Source: a virus. From it: DNA of 64,000 nucleotides. The position numbers were made by a program, and so were the translations under genes. Shown here in pieces: positions 17,676-25,746 of this stretch (within the stretch, counting starts at the first letter, position 1; every line of letters starts with the position of its first letter). The notes below the pieces were generated by a model, which saw nothing but the letters and a program-made list of their open reading frames with translations, was not told where the DNA came from and ran no database searches. The stretch lies in IMG/VR virus record IMGVR_UViG_3300046787_000438, positions 62,001-126,000 of that record. The stretch is one strand, 5' to 3'.

Positions 17676-17679
17676 TTTA

Positions 17680-17753
17680 CGAGACTTAGCTCAGCTGGTT
17701 AGAGCAGCGGACTCATAATCCGTCGGTCGTCGGTTCAAGTCCGACAGTCTCGA
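17680..17753 (+). tRNA. tRNA-Met (CAT)
   Basis: Acceptor CGAGACT pairs with AGTCTCG (17746-17752). Anticodon loop CTCATAA in a GCGGA/TCCGT stem, T-loop TTCAAGT. Could be elongator Met or Ile2 (lysidine). Confidence 0.9.
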
Positions 17754-17755
17754 CT

Positions 17756-17827
17756 CTGCGATATCCTAATAGGTCAAGGAACCACTCTTATAAGGTGGAA
17801 TATCTGGGTTCAAGTCCCAGTCGCAGT
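17756..17827 (+). tRNA. tRNA-Ile (TAT)
   Basis: Acceptor CTGCGAT pairs with GTCGCAG. Anticodon stem CCACT/GGTGG with loop CTTATAA, anticodon TAT, which reads ATA codons. A TAT tRNA is unusual because most bacteria read ATA with a CAT tRNA carrying lysidine. ATA codons are common in the flanking phage genes. Confidence 0.85.
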
Positions 17828-17829
17828 AC

Positions 17830-17906
17830 GCTCCTATATCCCAATCGGCAGAGGAAGTTGACTTAAAATCAATTCAGTGTGGGTTCGAGTCCCACTGGGA
17901 GTACCA
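17830..17906 (+). tRNA. tRNA-Leu (TAA)
   Basis: Acceptor GCTCCTA pairs with TGGGAGT. Anticodon loop CTTAAAA (TAA), short variable region for a Leu tRNA. Encoded CCA at 17904-17906. Confidence 0.85.
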
Positions 17907-17907
17907 A

Positions 17908-17980
17908 CCGTCTATGGCGCAACGGATAGCGCAGGAAGTTTCTACCTTCAAGGTTGTAGGTTCGAGTCCTACTAGGCGGA
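17908..17980 (+). tRNA. tRNA-Arg (TCT)
   Basis: Acceptor CCGTCTA pairs with TAGGCGG. Anticodon loop TTTCTAC (TCT, reads AGA), T-loop TTCGAGT. Confidence 0.88.
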
Positions 17981-18004
17981 CTGTATAATAGAATAAAGAA
18001 GTAA

Positions 18005-18078
18005 GGTCCTGTGGCGCAGTTGGTTAGCGCGTCTCCCTGTCACGGAGAAGGTCGCCAGTTCAAGTCTGGTCAGGATCG
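18005..18078 (+). tRNA. tRNA-Asp (GTC)
   Basis: Acceptor GGTCCTG pairs with CAGGATC. Anticodon stem CTCC/GGAG with loop CTGTCAC (GTC), T-loop TTCAAGT. Confidence 0.9.
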
Positions 18079-18084
18079 CGCGAA

Positions 18085-18250
18085 GCATAAGTCTGAATAA
18101 CTTATGTGGAGATAGGTGCATCCGAAAATTACGTTGTCTCAGCCGCGGAGTGAAAGTATTCAGACTCATGGACTCTGTGTTGAAGCGAAGACTAGGATGT
18201 ACAGCTAGTAGCAATAGTTTTCCTTAACCAAAAGGTGAGCATGACTAGCA
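18085..18250 (+). ncRNA. structured RNA of unknown type within the tRNA cluster
   Basis: The 170-bp space between tRNA-Asp and tRNA-Thr has no convincing gene but holds nested pairing. AGTCTGAATA (18090-18099) is fully complementary to TATTCAGACT (18157-18166), and inside it GAGATA pairs with TGTCTC. It does not fold as a tRNA. Confidence 0.4.
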
Positions 18251-18252
18251 AC

Positions 18253-18325
18253 GCCACCTTAGCTCCAATGGTAGAGCGCCGCCTTTGTAACGCGGATGTT
18301 ATCGGTTCGAGTCCGATAGGTGGCT
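18253..18325 (+). tRNA. tRNA-Thr (TGT)
   Basis: Acceptor GCCACCT pairs with AGGTGGC (18318-18324). Anticodon loop TTTGTAA (TGT), T-loop TTCGAGT. Confidence 0.9.
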
Positions 18326-18348
18326 CCATACTTTGGTAAAATTAGTTA

Positions 18349-18591
18349 ATGGAAGCCAAAGATTTACCTGGCGAGCTTGAATCGGATCTGATGATTCTTG
18401 GCACACGTGCTGAGATGCTAGTTAGATCGTCAGTAAAGCTTGGCGAGATGAAAGCCCGTATAGAGCTGTTTCAACTTATACGTGAGGCAATGGCTGATAA
18501 ATATGCTCAGGGCGACGAGATTGCTGGAGCAATCCTAGAATGGCTCTGGCTAGAGCTCTCTGAAAAATATCAAATTAATTTATCTGAATAG
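18349..18591 (+). CDS. hypothetical small helical protein
   Basis: 80 residues, all-helical. Leaderless promoter TAAAAT 18337-18342, 6 nt to ATG. Not recognised. Confidence 0.55.
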   Translation: MEAKDLPGELESDLMILGTRAEMLVRSSVKLGEMKARIELFQLIREAMADKYAQGDEIAGAILEWLWLELSEKYQINLSE

Positions 18592-18620
18592 TTGACATAT
18601 TAGCTTTTTAGTTCTATAGT
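18592..18620 (+). promoter_or_regulatory. sigma70-type leaderless promoter
   Basis: TTGACA 18592-18597, 17-nt spacer, TATAGT 18615-18620, then 6 nt to the ATG at 18627. Rejects the TTG at 18621 as start. Confidence 0.75.
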
Positions 18621-18626
18621 TTGACT

Positions 18627-19046
18627 ATGACAGTTACATTGCATCGAGGAGTCGATCTCCCGAGTACAAAAATAGAGCCTGAGTTTTCCTGGGCAGATAA
18701 GCTTATCCCTCATGAGGGGGAGATGGTTTATGTGCGCCGTAAAGAAGGAAAACTATATTGGCTAAAAGCTAATGATATGAGTAACCCTAATTGGGTTGAA
18801 ATCGCTGGAACTGGCAAAATTACTACCTATGGCGGTAATGGAAATAAAAAGCCAGACGGTCCTACGGCTAGTGAAGAGGGCATCGAAGAGCAGGAGTTAT
18901 CTCATATTCCTAGTGGCTGGTATCAAGATGATACTGCCAATCTCCATCAATATGTAAGTGGCTCTGGCTGGAAAGATGTATCGCATGCTAAGGCAAAAAG
19001 CTTAACTAAACTAGCCGAGGCTGGAAGTATGGAGTACTTGGGGTAA
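18627..19046 (+). CDS. hypothetical protein with DUF2510-like C-terminal motif
   Basis: 139 residues. The first part has FSWADKLIPHEGEMVYVRRKEGKLYWLK. The C-terminal part GWYQDDTANLHQYVSGSGWKDV resembles the actinobacterial DUF2510 pattern (GWYxD...W.G..W). It ends MEYLG, like the protein at 38357 that ends LEFLG. Stop overlaps the next start. Confidence 0.55.
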   Translation: MTVTLHRGVDLPSTKIEPEFSWADKLIPHEGEMVYVRRKEGKLYWLKANDMSNPNWVEIAGTGKITTYGGNGNKKPDGPTASEEGIEEQELSHIPSGWYQDDTANLHQYVSGSGWKDVSHAKAKSLTKLAEAGSMEYLG

Positions 19047-19321
19047 TGAGCTACCAACTAAGTCACATAAAAGAGATTCGTGAGTTCGCTAAGCTTGTTG
19101 AAAAACAAGGATGGACTGTAATTAAAACTAAAGGTGACCATCTAAAATGGGTATCTCCCAGCGGGCAGTTCATAATCTCGGCTTCGACTCCATCTGATCG
19201 AAAAAGATTCTTTCAACATATAGTTAAAGATATGGCTAAGATTGGCTACATCTTTAATAAACAAACTCGAACGATTACAGAAAAAGAAAGTGATTTAAAT
19301 GCAAACCTTCTTGCCATATAA
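19046..19321 (+). CDS. HicA-like protein
   Basis: 91 residues. The core VEKQGWTVIKTKGDHLKWVSPSG ... HIVKDMAKIG follows the HicA double-stranded-RNA-binding fold, in which a histidine in the G-x-H segment is catalytic (H here in GDH). HicA toxins cleave mRNA. No HicB antitoxin gene is adjacent, so it may have another role. The end overlaps the next gene by 23 bp. Confidence 0.55.
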   Translation: MSYQLSHIKEIREFAKLVEKQGWTVIKTKGDHLKWVSPSGQFIISASTPSDRKRFFQHIVKDMAKIGYIFNKQTRTITEKESDLNANLLAI

Positions 19322-19781
19322 GGACTTCGACAGGACTGCAAGTGCCCTTGACTCTAAGCGTTTGAATAAGCAAATTCTAGAGTGCTACCAGATTCTCAAG
19401 GTGCTTAATAATCCTGACCCTAAGGCTGGATGGCGTAATCACCCAGCAGTGAAGATGTGGCGGGGTCACGAGAATGCGCTATTCGATTACACTCTTGCGA
19501 TGCTTCGCGAGGCCGATCGACGTGGCATCAAGACTGACAAGAACAAGGAGAACCTTATGGTTCTTCGTGTAGCAACTATTGCTAACTGGGGTAGTGGACT
19601 ACCTGGTTGGTTTAATGACCGAGCTGTCATGAGTCGCGTGACTACTACACACAAAGCAAACTTGTACCGCAAGGATGATGCTTACTATCACAACTTTAAG
19701 TCTGCAGTGATTGATGAAAACAATGAGCCTTGCTGTGAGCGATGTAACTACTTTTGGGTAACTCATCAGGAAATTGCATGA
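19299..19781 (+). CDS. pyrimidine-dimer DNA glycosylase family protein
   Basis: 160 residues. MQTFLPYKDFDRTASALD, KRLNKQILECYQIL and GWRNHPAVKMWRGHE are the conserved segments of the endonuclease V/pyrimidine-dimer excision family (Pyr_excise). These remove UV-induced dimers, useful for a phage in sunlit water. Cytoplasmic. Overlaps a short frame by 4 bp (ATGA). Confidence 0.85.
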   Translation: MQTFLPYKDFDRTASALDSKRLNKQILECYQILKVLNNPDPKAGWRNHPAVKMWRGHENALFDYTLAMLREADRRGIKTDKNKENLMVLRVATIANWGSGLPGWFNDRAVMSRVTTTHKANLYRKDDAYYHNFKSAVIDENNEPCCERCNYFWVTHQEIA

Positions 19782-19927
19782 TTAAGTTTAAGCACTATCC
19801 TTCGGATTCTTTAGGCGTAAGGTATGTATTTGGAATCACCTTGTCTGACTTAAAGACTCAACCGACTTTAGATGTAATTATTGGTAAGCATATATTCGTA
19901 ATACTTTGGAAGAAATACAGTGATTAG
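19778..19927 (+). CDS. 49-residue hypothetical protein
   Basis: ATGA overlap with the previous gene. Resembles the next small protein in its ending (GKHIFVILWKKY compared with GHHTFDFWTGYR). Unknown family; likely tandem duplicates. Confidence 0.45.
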   Translation: MIKFKHYPSDSLGVRYVFGITLSDLKTQPTLDVIIGKHIFVILWKKYSD

Positions 19928-20063
19928 ATATAAGCATCGTATAGATAGGCTAGACCCTGCTAAGCTTTTTGGTTTTGCTATTGAGATACACCCTAAATAT
20001 AAAACTGTTATGTTTTTTATTGGTCACCATACTTTTGACTTTTGGACAGGATACAGAAAATGA
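19920..20063 (+). CDS. 47-residue hypothetical protein
   Basis: GTG start overlaps the previous frame by 8 bp, and its stop overlaps the nuclease start (ATGA). Probably related to the preceding 49-residue protein. Confidence 0.42.
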   Translation: MIRYKHRIDRLDPAKLFGFAIEIHPKYKTVMFFIGHHTFDFWTGYRK

Positions 20064-20617
20064 GCTTCATATTTGTAGGACTTGACGGTGAGATGTCAAG
20101 TAGCGAGTTAGACCGAGGTGGACGTCTGCTCCAAATTGGTCTTGCGCTAGCAAATGGTGCGTCCTACTCGGCGATGATTAACCCTGGTGAAATGTTGTGG
20201 GATGAGAAAGCCGTTGCTGTACCTGGCTTCACTCGTGAGATGCTACCCTCCTCGGTTAACTTTGAAGAAGTCGATCAGAATGGGTACGACTTCCTAGTGA
20301 GTCAAGGTGCCAACCCTAAGCGTCGTACTAAGACTGTCCCAGTTGGTTGGAATGTTGGCGCGTTTGATATGCCATTTGTGCGTGAGACACTGCCACTAAC
20401 GTACTCTTTGTTCTCTCGCAGGACTGTTGATCTCAATGCTCTCTGCTTTGCGCTTGACGGTAAAGACAGCCTAAACTTTGAGTCTTGGAAGAGACTCTCT
20501 AAAGAGTATGCAATTGAAAAGATTGGCTATGAGGATGCCCATGATGCTGGCTGGGATGCCAAGATGGGTTTATATTGCTTCGAGTATTTACAAAATGTAG
20601 TTAAAGGAGGAAAGTAG
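20060..20617 (+). CDS. oligoribonuclease-like DEDD 3'-5' exonuclease
   Basis: 185 residues from ATG 20060 (AGGA upstream). FVGLDGEM gives the DxE pair (D9, E11). VGWNVGAFDMPFV is the central motif with the second Asp. HDAGWDA supplies the late His and Asp. Oligoribonuclease degrades 2-5-nt RNA, recycling nucleotides. A proofreading-type DNA exonuclease is the alternative. Confidence 0.78.
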   Translation: MSFIFVGLDGEMSSSELDRGGRLLQIGLALANGASYSAMINPGEMLWDEKAVAVPGFTREMLPSSVNFEEVDQNGYDFLVSQGANPKRRTKTVPVGWNVGAFDMPFVRETLPLTYSLFSRRTVDLNALCFALDGKDSLNFESWKRLSKEYAIEKIGYEDAHDAGWDAKMGLYCFEYLQNVVKGGK

Positions 20618-20902
20618 ATGAACACGCCAACAGATAAAGAAGTTCGTGACTGGTATATGGGCTATGGAGTAGAGGGTCGTGCAGAACTTGCCGAAGTTGA
20701 AGGTATAGCTTTTGACCGCTACTTGCTAGAGCGAGATGTAGAAACCCAAAAAGTTGCCTTGTCTTGGGAGCGTGAACGCTTTGATCGACTATGGCAGATT
20801 GAGAGGGGCTGTAAATGTAAGGAATCAATGCAGCATCTAAAAATTCGTATGGAGCGCTCTCAGAGCGGAATTAACTATGACCTTGAGTTAGGAGATAAGT
20901 AA
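20618..20902 (+). CDS. hypothetical protein
   Basis: 94 residues, charged, helical, with CKCK near the middle. Starts one base after the upstream stop; the RBS AAAGGAGGAAAG lies in the upstream coding end. Confidence 0.6.
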   Translation: MNTPTDKEVRDWYMGYGVEGRAELAEVEGIAFDRYLLERDVETQKVALSWERERFDRLWQIERGCKCKESMQHLKIRMERSQSGINYDLELGDK

Positions 20903-21124
20903 ATGAGTAATGATCTACCGTATGTAGAGTTTAGGTTTAAGCGCGATTGGGAGACTAGACGCGCTGGTTGGGTTCAGGGTAGGTCACATGTTAGTGGCGG
21001 CTGGTTCCCTATGAAATACTGTAGGAATGTTAAAGCTGCCGATCGATACGTACGTAGGGTTATTACTCGCCGAGGAGAGCCTGTCATGTATATCGAGCTT
21101 CCTATCCAAACAGGCATTAAGTAA
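20903..21124 (+). CDS. hypothetical basic protein
   Basis: 73 residues, Arg-rich (RFKRDWETRR, DRYVRRVITRRGE). May bind nucleic acid. Zero-gap coupling on both sides. Confidence 0.55.
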   Translation: MSNDLPYVEFRFKRDWETRRAGWVQGRSHVSGGWFPMKYCRNVKAADRYVRRVITRRGEPVMYIELPIQTGIK

Positions 21125-21499
21125 ATGAGTTGGGAAGAAGACTGGGATAACTCGGACGATGCTGTATATGATGGTCCCGATGAAGAGCAGCTCAAGGCTA
21201 AGAAGCGTCGCGAAGCTTTTAATGAGCTACGTAAAATTGATGAAGAAATCTATAACTCTTATGAAGATAAAGAACTCTATTGGGCGAACGAACATTGGAT
21301 CAATAACCCATTGATTAAGCCCAAGAGCAAGGTTTATTTATTTGAGCAGTGGGAAGAGCGTATTCGTAAGGAACAGAATGAACGCATTATCAAGTTGCTA
21401 GACATTTGGGATTGTAATAATGACCGATGCGATTGCGACTCTATCAATGAATGCGTCTACCGTCAGGAATTTATCGCTCTTATCAAAGGAGAGAAGTAA
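21125..21499 (+). CDS. hypothetical acidic protein
   Basis: 124 residues, highly charged, with C-x3-C-x-C (CNNDRCDCDS) near the end and a terminal IKGEK that encodes the next RBS. Not recognised. Confidence 0.55.
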   Translation: MSWEEDWDNSDDAVYDGPDEEQLKAKKRREAFNELRKIDEEIYNSYEDKELYWANEHWINNPLIKPKSKVYLFEQWEERIRKEQNERIIKLLDIWDCNNDRCDCDSINECVYRQEFIALIKGEK

Positions 21500-21610
21500 A
21501 TGACGCACACTCATGTGACTTACTCATCGGGAGTAAACGCTGAGCAGTATTGGTGGTGTTGGTGTGGCAAGCGTTACACCAATCCGCTATTTATCAAAGG
21601 AGAGAAGTAA
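21500..21610 (+). CDS. 36-residue protein
   Basis: Zero-gap frame with WWCWCGKRY and the same IKGEK ending as the previous gene. The 23-bp 3' ends of both genes are near-identical (AAAGGAGAGAAGTAAATG), duplicating the RBS. Confidence 0.45.
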   Translation: MTHTHVTYSSGVNAEQYWWCWCGKRYTNPLFIKGEK

Positions 21611-21892
21611 ATGGGTAAGAAAGAACCAATTCATAAGCTGACTCTTGACGAGTACGATGAGCTGACTATGGAAAATCAAATTCTTGGTGCTCAGTCCGAA
21701 CGTGGCAAGATTATTGCCGAGCTTGAGCGTCGCGCTGGGCAAATGATGGATTTTGCTGAGTGTATGGAATCTACTAAAGATAAAAATTCCTACTCTCGTT
21801 ATGCATTTGGTCTTCAGATGGCAGTACGTATTGTAAATGAGTTACGTCCATATGAGGAAAATGTTGGCTGCCCTGAATGCGAGGCTTTCTAG
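21611..21892 (+). CDS. hypothetical helical protein
   Basis: 93 residues, mostly helix, C-terminal CPECEAF. The stop overlaps the following GTG by one base. Confidence 0.55.
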   Translation: MGKKEPIHKLTLDEYDELTMENQILGAQSERGKIIAELERRAGQMMDFAECMESTKDKNSYSRYAFGLQMAVRIVNELRPYEENVGCPECEAF

Positions 21893-22086
21893 TGTCAGAC
21901 AACGTAAAGGTCTTTATTAACCCTAAGTCGGGATCTATCAAGATGATAGGGACTATTGATCTAGTCGATATCGAAGGCAATGTGCTTGAAACGGTAACTA
22001 ATATTAAGCTCTGTGGATGTGGTCTAACTAAAGAAAAGCCAATCTGTGATGGGGCTCATAAGCTACGTAAGTCTGAAAGTAAGTAA
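21892..22086 (+). CDS. CDGSH-type iron-sulfur protein
   Basis: 64 residues. The C-terminal C-G-C-x9-CDGAH pattern (KLCGCGLTKEKPICDGAH) is the three-Cys one-His ligand set of CDGSH [2Fe-2S] proteins. The N-terminus is a short beta segment. GTG start chosen because it overlaps the upstream TAG (TAGTG). Confidence 0.75.
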   Translation: MSDNVKVFINPKSGSIKMIGTIDLVDIEGNVLETVTNIKLCGCGLTKEKPICDGAHKLRKSESK

Positions 22087-22092
22087 TATCTG

Positions 22093-22236
22093 ATGCCTAT
22101 ATGGGCTATATACGTCACTGCCACTGGTATGCCAATGTGGAACGGTGGGTCCCTCGAGTCCTTAGAGGGGCAACTCTCTATCTTGGAGGCGCACTTTGGG
22201 ATTGGGTCATACTATATAAATAGCATGATAGACTAA
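22093..22236 (+). CDS. 47-residue hypothetical protein
   Basis: Open frame with MPIWAIYVTATGMPMWNGGS, filling most of the 170-bp space. No RBS, but a TAATAT box lies just upstream. Low certainty. Confidence 0.4.
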   Translation: MPIWAIYVTATGMPMWNGGSLESLEGQLSILEAHFGIGSYYINSMID

Positions 22237-22259
22237 GTCTGCCTAAGATAGGAGATATT

Positions 22260-22538
22260 ATGAAGGTACTAATCAACCGTTGCCCTCACGGCTTCACCTT
22301 GTCAGAGGCTCAGAAAGAGCTTTTCCCTGAGCTAAAGACTAACCCAAACATGCAGGTGTCGGATGTAAGCCGAACTGATCCACGTCTTATTGCTTCATTT
22401 GAAGCAGGAGATAACCGTGGTGATGGTGGTTCTACTCTAACTATTGTAGAGATTCCAGATGGTGCGCAGTTCAAGGTTGCCCCTCGTGGTGGCTATGAAG
22501 AGCTTGCTTGGACGACTGGTGAACTAAACGTTATCTAA
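22260..22538 (+). CDS. hypothetical protein
   Basis: 92 residues with RCPHGFTLSEAQKELFPELK and a beta-rich C-terminus. RBS AGGAGA. Not recognised. Confidence 0.6.
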   Translation: MKVLINRCPHGFTLSEAQKELFPELKTNPNMQVSDVSRTDPRLIASFEAGDNRGDGGSTLTIVEIPDGAQFKVAPRGGYEELAWTTGELNVI

Positions 22539-22549
22539 AGAGGTCTACC

Positions 22550-22816
22550 ATGAGTGTTCAGCATGTAAAAGGTGATACTTGGGTTGATGACTATAATCAA
22601 GTGATTGTAAACATACATAAACCTAATCAGTGTAGGCATGACTACTGCACCATACATAATCAGTCTGAGCACCACATGGTAGGCTTCCCACAGAAGTGGC
22701 GGCAAGACAGACACTTCATGGAACGGGTATGCCCTCACGGTATAGGGCACCCAGATCCAGATGAAATTATTCAGAATTTAGTACATGCGTGTGATAGGTG
22801 TTGCATAAATGAGTAA
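22550..22816 (+). CDS. Cys/His-rich protein
   Basis: 88 residues with scattered C and H (CRHDYCTIH, HH, CPHGIGH, CDRCC), probably zinc-binding. RBS AGAGG. Overlaps the next gene by 8 bp. Confidence 0.55.
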   Translation: MSVQHVKGDTWVDDYNQVIVNIHKPNQCRHDYCTIHNQSEHHMVGFPQKWRQDRHFMERVCPHGIGHPDPDEIIQNLVHACDRCCINE

Positions 22817-23009
22817 AAATGTATTTGCTGAAGGTACCCCTGAGTACGAAGCATTCGAGGCTGGGATCCAAGCAGAGCGGCTAAGGCTGCGAAAGATTCT
22901 TGAAAAGTACCACACTACATTTGGGTCTGGCGACATAAATCAGTCGTCGACAAAGATGGAAATTAGATATATGTATGACTATGTCAATGAATCTAGGTCT
23001 TTGAAGTAG
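22809..23009 (+). CDS. hypothetical small protein
   Basis: 66 residues, N-terminal EYEAFEAGIQAERLRLRKIL helix. Zero-gap junction with the SGNH gene. Confidence 0.55.
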   Translation: MSKNVFAEGTPEYEAFEAGIQAERLRLRKILEKYHTTFGSGDINQSSTKMEIRYMYDYVNESRSLK

Positions 23010-24071
23010 ATGGGCAGTAGTCGTAGGGTAGAGGTTTTTGCAAGATCGGACTATCTTGGTAGGCCAGATAGTGATAAAGATACGACTATTTTTTCTGGTG
23101 AACTAGCCGATGCTGTTTTTTCTAACAAACTAATTAAGGTTCCGCTGCCTTATGGATGGGGACCAGGTGATGTTAAAGAAAAATATGACTCGTACAACTC
23201 TTATACCTTAAATTCATATAACTGCAGGGGACCAGAATTTTCTTCTGGAGTAGATTTTATTTTTGCTGGCTGCTCTCAAACTTTTGGTATCGGAGTTCCA
23301 GATGACGGGGTGTGGCCAAAATTTGTTGCTGAGAATCTAAATTCAACTTATGCAAATCTATCTATGCTTGGAGCTGGTATGGAATGGATAACTGACTCTA
23401 TCTATAGGTATGTAAATACTTTTGGTAAGCCTAATAGAGGAATTATTGTACTAGCGCCTGACTACTATAGAGTAGATGTTCTTGTAGATAATATTTTAAA
23501 TAGCTGCGATAGACATAGAGTTACCGACTATGTTCCTCAGTATTATGACGATAATAACCTGGATTTTCGACTAGTTACTTGTCATTTAGATAATAGCTAT
23601 CCAGTTTCTTATATGAAAAAACCTTTTTCTGTGAGCCAGACTATGCTAGAAGCCGAAGCTCTTAGAAGATCTATAAAGGCTGTAAGAGACCTAGAAATCT
23701 TTTGCGAACAAGCTGGTATACCTCTTATATGGTCAACTTGGCATGAGGGGTTAGATAGATTAGCTACTAATCTTACAGATGAATATAGGTTTAAAAATTA
23801 CCTACCTACAAATAATCTTAGGTGGCAATCAAAAATGAGTGACCTACCACTGCCCGACACTGATGAATATGATATATGTTATTACTTAGTGGATCGTAAT
23901 GGAGAATCAATTTCATGCCACTCTGATTTAGAAAGTGAATTTGGCTTAGCTTTTCACAAAGGTACCGACCGATTTAAATTTGAAAAACGTGACCAGTCTC
24001 ACATGGGTGTTCATGAGCATATACATCTTGCAGAAGCTTTTACTCAAAAAGCGCTAGAAATTGGTATGTAG
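23010..24071 (+). CDS. SGNH-hydrolase-like protein, copy 4
   Basis: 353 residues. AGCSQTFGIGVPDDG (S89), LAPDYYR, IPLIWSTWH, SCHSDLESEFG, FHKGTDR and MGVHEHIHLAEAF. Very similar to the next gene, so a tandem duplication. Confidence 0.72.
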   Translation: MGSSRRVEVFARSDYLGRPDSDKDTTIFSGELADAVFSNKLIKVPLPYGWGPGDVKEKYDSYNSYTLNSYNCRGPEFSSGVDFIFAGCSQTFGIGVPDDGVWPKFVAENLNSTYANLSMLGAGMEWITDSIYRYVNTFGKPNRGIIVLAPDYYRVDVLVDNILNSCDRHRVTDYVPQYYDDNNLDFRLVTCHLDNSYPVSYMKKPFSVSQTMLEAEALRRSIKAVRDLEIFCEQAGIPLIWSTWHEGLDRLATNLTDEYRFKNYLPTNNLRWQSKMSDLPLPDTDEYDICYYLVDRNGESISCHSDLESEFGLAFHKGTDRFKFEKRDQSHMGVHEHIHLAEAFTQKALEIGM

Positions 24072-24075
24072 AGAT

Positions 24076-25161
24076 ATGCCTGAACAGCCAGTAATAGTTA
24101 TACCGCCTAAAAATTATCGTAGGGAGCTAAAGTTCTCTGGTGATTTTAAGGAATCAATATTTGGTAAAACTATTATGCCTATGCCTACTCCCATATCCTG
24201 GGCAGACTCCGACATTCAACTAAACCATGATAGTTACAATAAATACACTTTAAATAACTATAATTATCGGGGGCCTGACTTCTCCAGTAACTATGATGTA
24301 TTGACTGCTGGATGTTCTCAGACATTTGGGATAGGTGTGCCTGATGATGGACCATGGCCAGTACATGTATCTGAGATGCTGAATGCATCCTATGTAAATG
24401 TCTCTATGCCAGGGGCTAGCATTGAGTGGATTATTGATTCTATATACAGATACATAGATACTTTTGGTAAACCTATCCGTGGGATTATTGCACTATTCCC
24501 TGACATTCTTAGACATGATGTGGTTATTAACTCTGAAATAAATGACACGATAGAAACTAGTGATAATGATTTTATCCCTCAGTATAGAAGCAACGATGGG
24601 AAGCTTAAGCTCCTCTCATATAGCCCAGCGGGATATCCTGCACCTAACTACCTAAAAAAGCCGTATCCTATAGAGAACACAATGGTCCTAGAAGAATCTG
24701 TAAAAGCTTCTATTACAAAAATAAAAGACTTAGAGAGATTCTGCAAGGCTGCTGGTGTAAACCTAGTCTGGTCCAGTTGGGCTGACAGTTTAGTGTGGTT
24801 AGTTAGAGGACTACCTGAAAAGTATCAGTTTGAAAATTACGTAAAGTTAGATGGATTATCTCTTTGGAAGTCACATCTATATGCCCTGGAACGCACAGAA
24901 AAAGATCCAGAGGGTATCGCGGACATCAAGTTGGCCCATATGGAAAACACAATGGCAGATTTTGGCTGCTCTAATGAGTTAGCTGAAGCTCAGGAGTGCA
25001 TATGTTTCTGGCCTTGTCACCAAAATTTAGTAGAAAAGTATGGCCTATCTTTTCATGAAGGAACTGATAGATTTACTAGAGAAGGATCTCACTATGGGGT
25101 TCACAAGCATATTCATATAGCTGAAGATTTTTCAGCAAGGGCGCTAGAGATTGGGATGTGA
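24076..25161 (+). CDS. SGNH-hydrolase-like protein, copy 5
   Basis: 361 residues from ATG 24076. AGCSQTFGIGVPDDG (S81), LFPDILR, VNLVWSSWA, PCHQNLVEKYG, FHEGTDR and GVHKHIHIAEDF. Compared with copy 4 it has extra residues with a cysteine cluster (ECICFWPC). Ends with a TGATG coupling. Confidence 0.72.
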   Translation: MPEQPVIVIPPKNYRRELKFSGDFKESIFGKTIMPMPTPISWADSDIQLNHDSYNKYTLNNYNYRGPDFSSNYDVLTAGCSQTFGIGVPDDGPWPVHVSEMLNASYVNVSMPGASIEWIIDSIYRYIDTFGKPIRGIIALFPDILRHDVVINSEINDTIETSDNDFIPQYRSNDGKLKLLSYSPAGYPAPNYLKKPYPIENTMVLEESVKASITKIKDLERFCKAAGVNLVWSSWADSLVWLVRGLPEKYQFENYVKLDGLSLWKSHLYALERTEKDPEGIADIKLAHMENTMADFGCSNELAEAQECICFWPCHQNLVEKYGLSFHEGTDRFTREGSHYGVHKHIHIAEDFSARALEIGM

Positions 25162-25406
25162 TGGCCTATAAAGATAAATTCTCCGAGAGAATAGAGCTAG
25201 ACCTAGACACTACTGCGGTACAACTAGCGGTTAAGATCGTAATGCAGGAGGGAGAGCTACGTTTCAGGGAAAAGTTTGCTGAGGTCCTAGCCTTACAAGT
25301 CATCTCGGCTCAAAAGTCCTCGCCAGATACGGAGCTTCGTTGGGAAGACGGGGTCAATTATGTAATACATCTTTTGAAGGAGATTGATCTACGTGAGTCA
25401 GAATAG
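25161..25406 (+). CDS. hypothetical helical protein
   Basis: 81 residues, start overlapping the previous TGA. Not recognised. Its end carries AAGGAG for the next GTG. Confidence 0.5.
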   Translation: MAYKDKFSERIELDLDTTAVQLAVKIVMQEGELRFREKFAEVLALQVISAQKSSPDTELRWEDGVNYVIHLLKEIDLRESE

Positions 25407-25734
25407 TAGTCAGCCAGCTAATTATCATGATGGACACCCTAGGGATCCATATGAAGATAGATTCCGTGATGGGTTTATAGATGGGTTCACGAGAGCCCGA
25501 GAAATATTTTGGCGCGACCTTATGCGTAAAGCTGGTGAGTGCAGATTAATGGGTGAGTCTACCGACAGCCCCTCCCTCAAAGAGCATATGGCTGCTATGG
25601 AAGTGGCTTATCGAGTCTCTGCTGACTTAATTTCTAGGTCACACACTGTATATCCAGGGGCACTTACAATAGATGCTGACCCTAATGATCCAAGATACAC
25701 CATTAAATTTGATGAAGATTTATATAAATACTGA
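25393..25734 (+). CDS. hypothetical protein
   Basis: 113 residues from GTG 25393 (AAGGAG 10 nt upstream; the TTG at 25384 is too close). Helical core DGFIDGFTRAREIFWRDLMRK. Confidence 0.5.
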   Translation: MSQNSSQPANYHDGHPRDPYEDRFRDGFIDGFTRAREIFWRDLMRKAGECRLMGESTDSPSLKEHMAAMEVAYRVSADLISRSHTVYPGALTIDADPNDPRYTIKFDEDLYKY

Positions 25735-25746
25735 TACATTTTATAT

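Noticed and set aside
19046-19321. Full HicAB toxin-antitoxin pair
   Set aside because: No HicB-like gene next to the HicA-like protein.
23010-25161. Assembly duplicate of the two tandem SGNH genes
   Set aside because: Sequences differ throughout, with an insertion in the second copy, so they are real paralogues.
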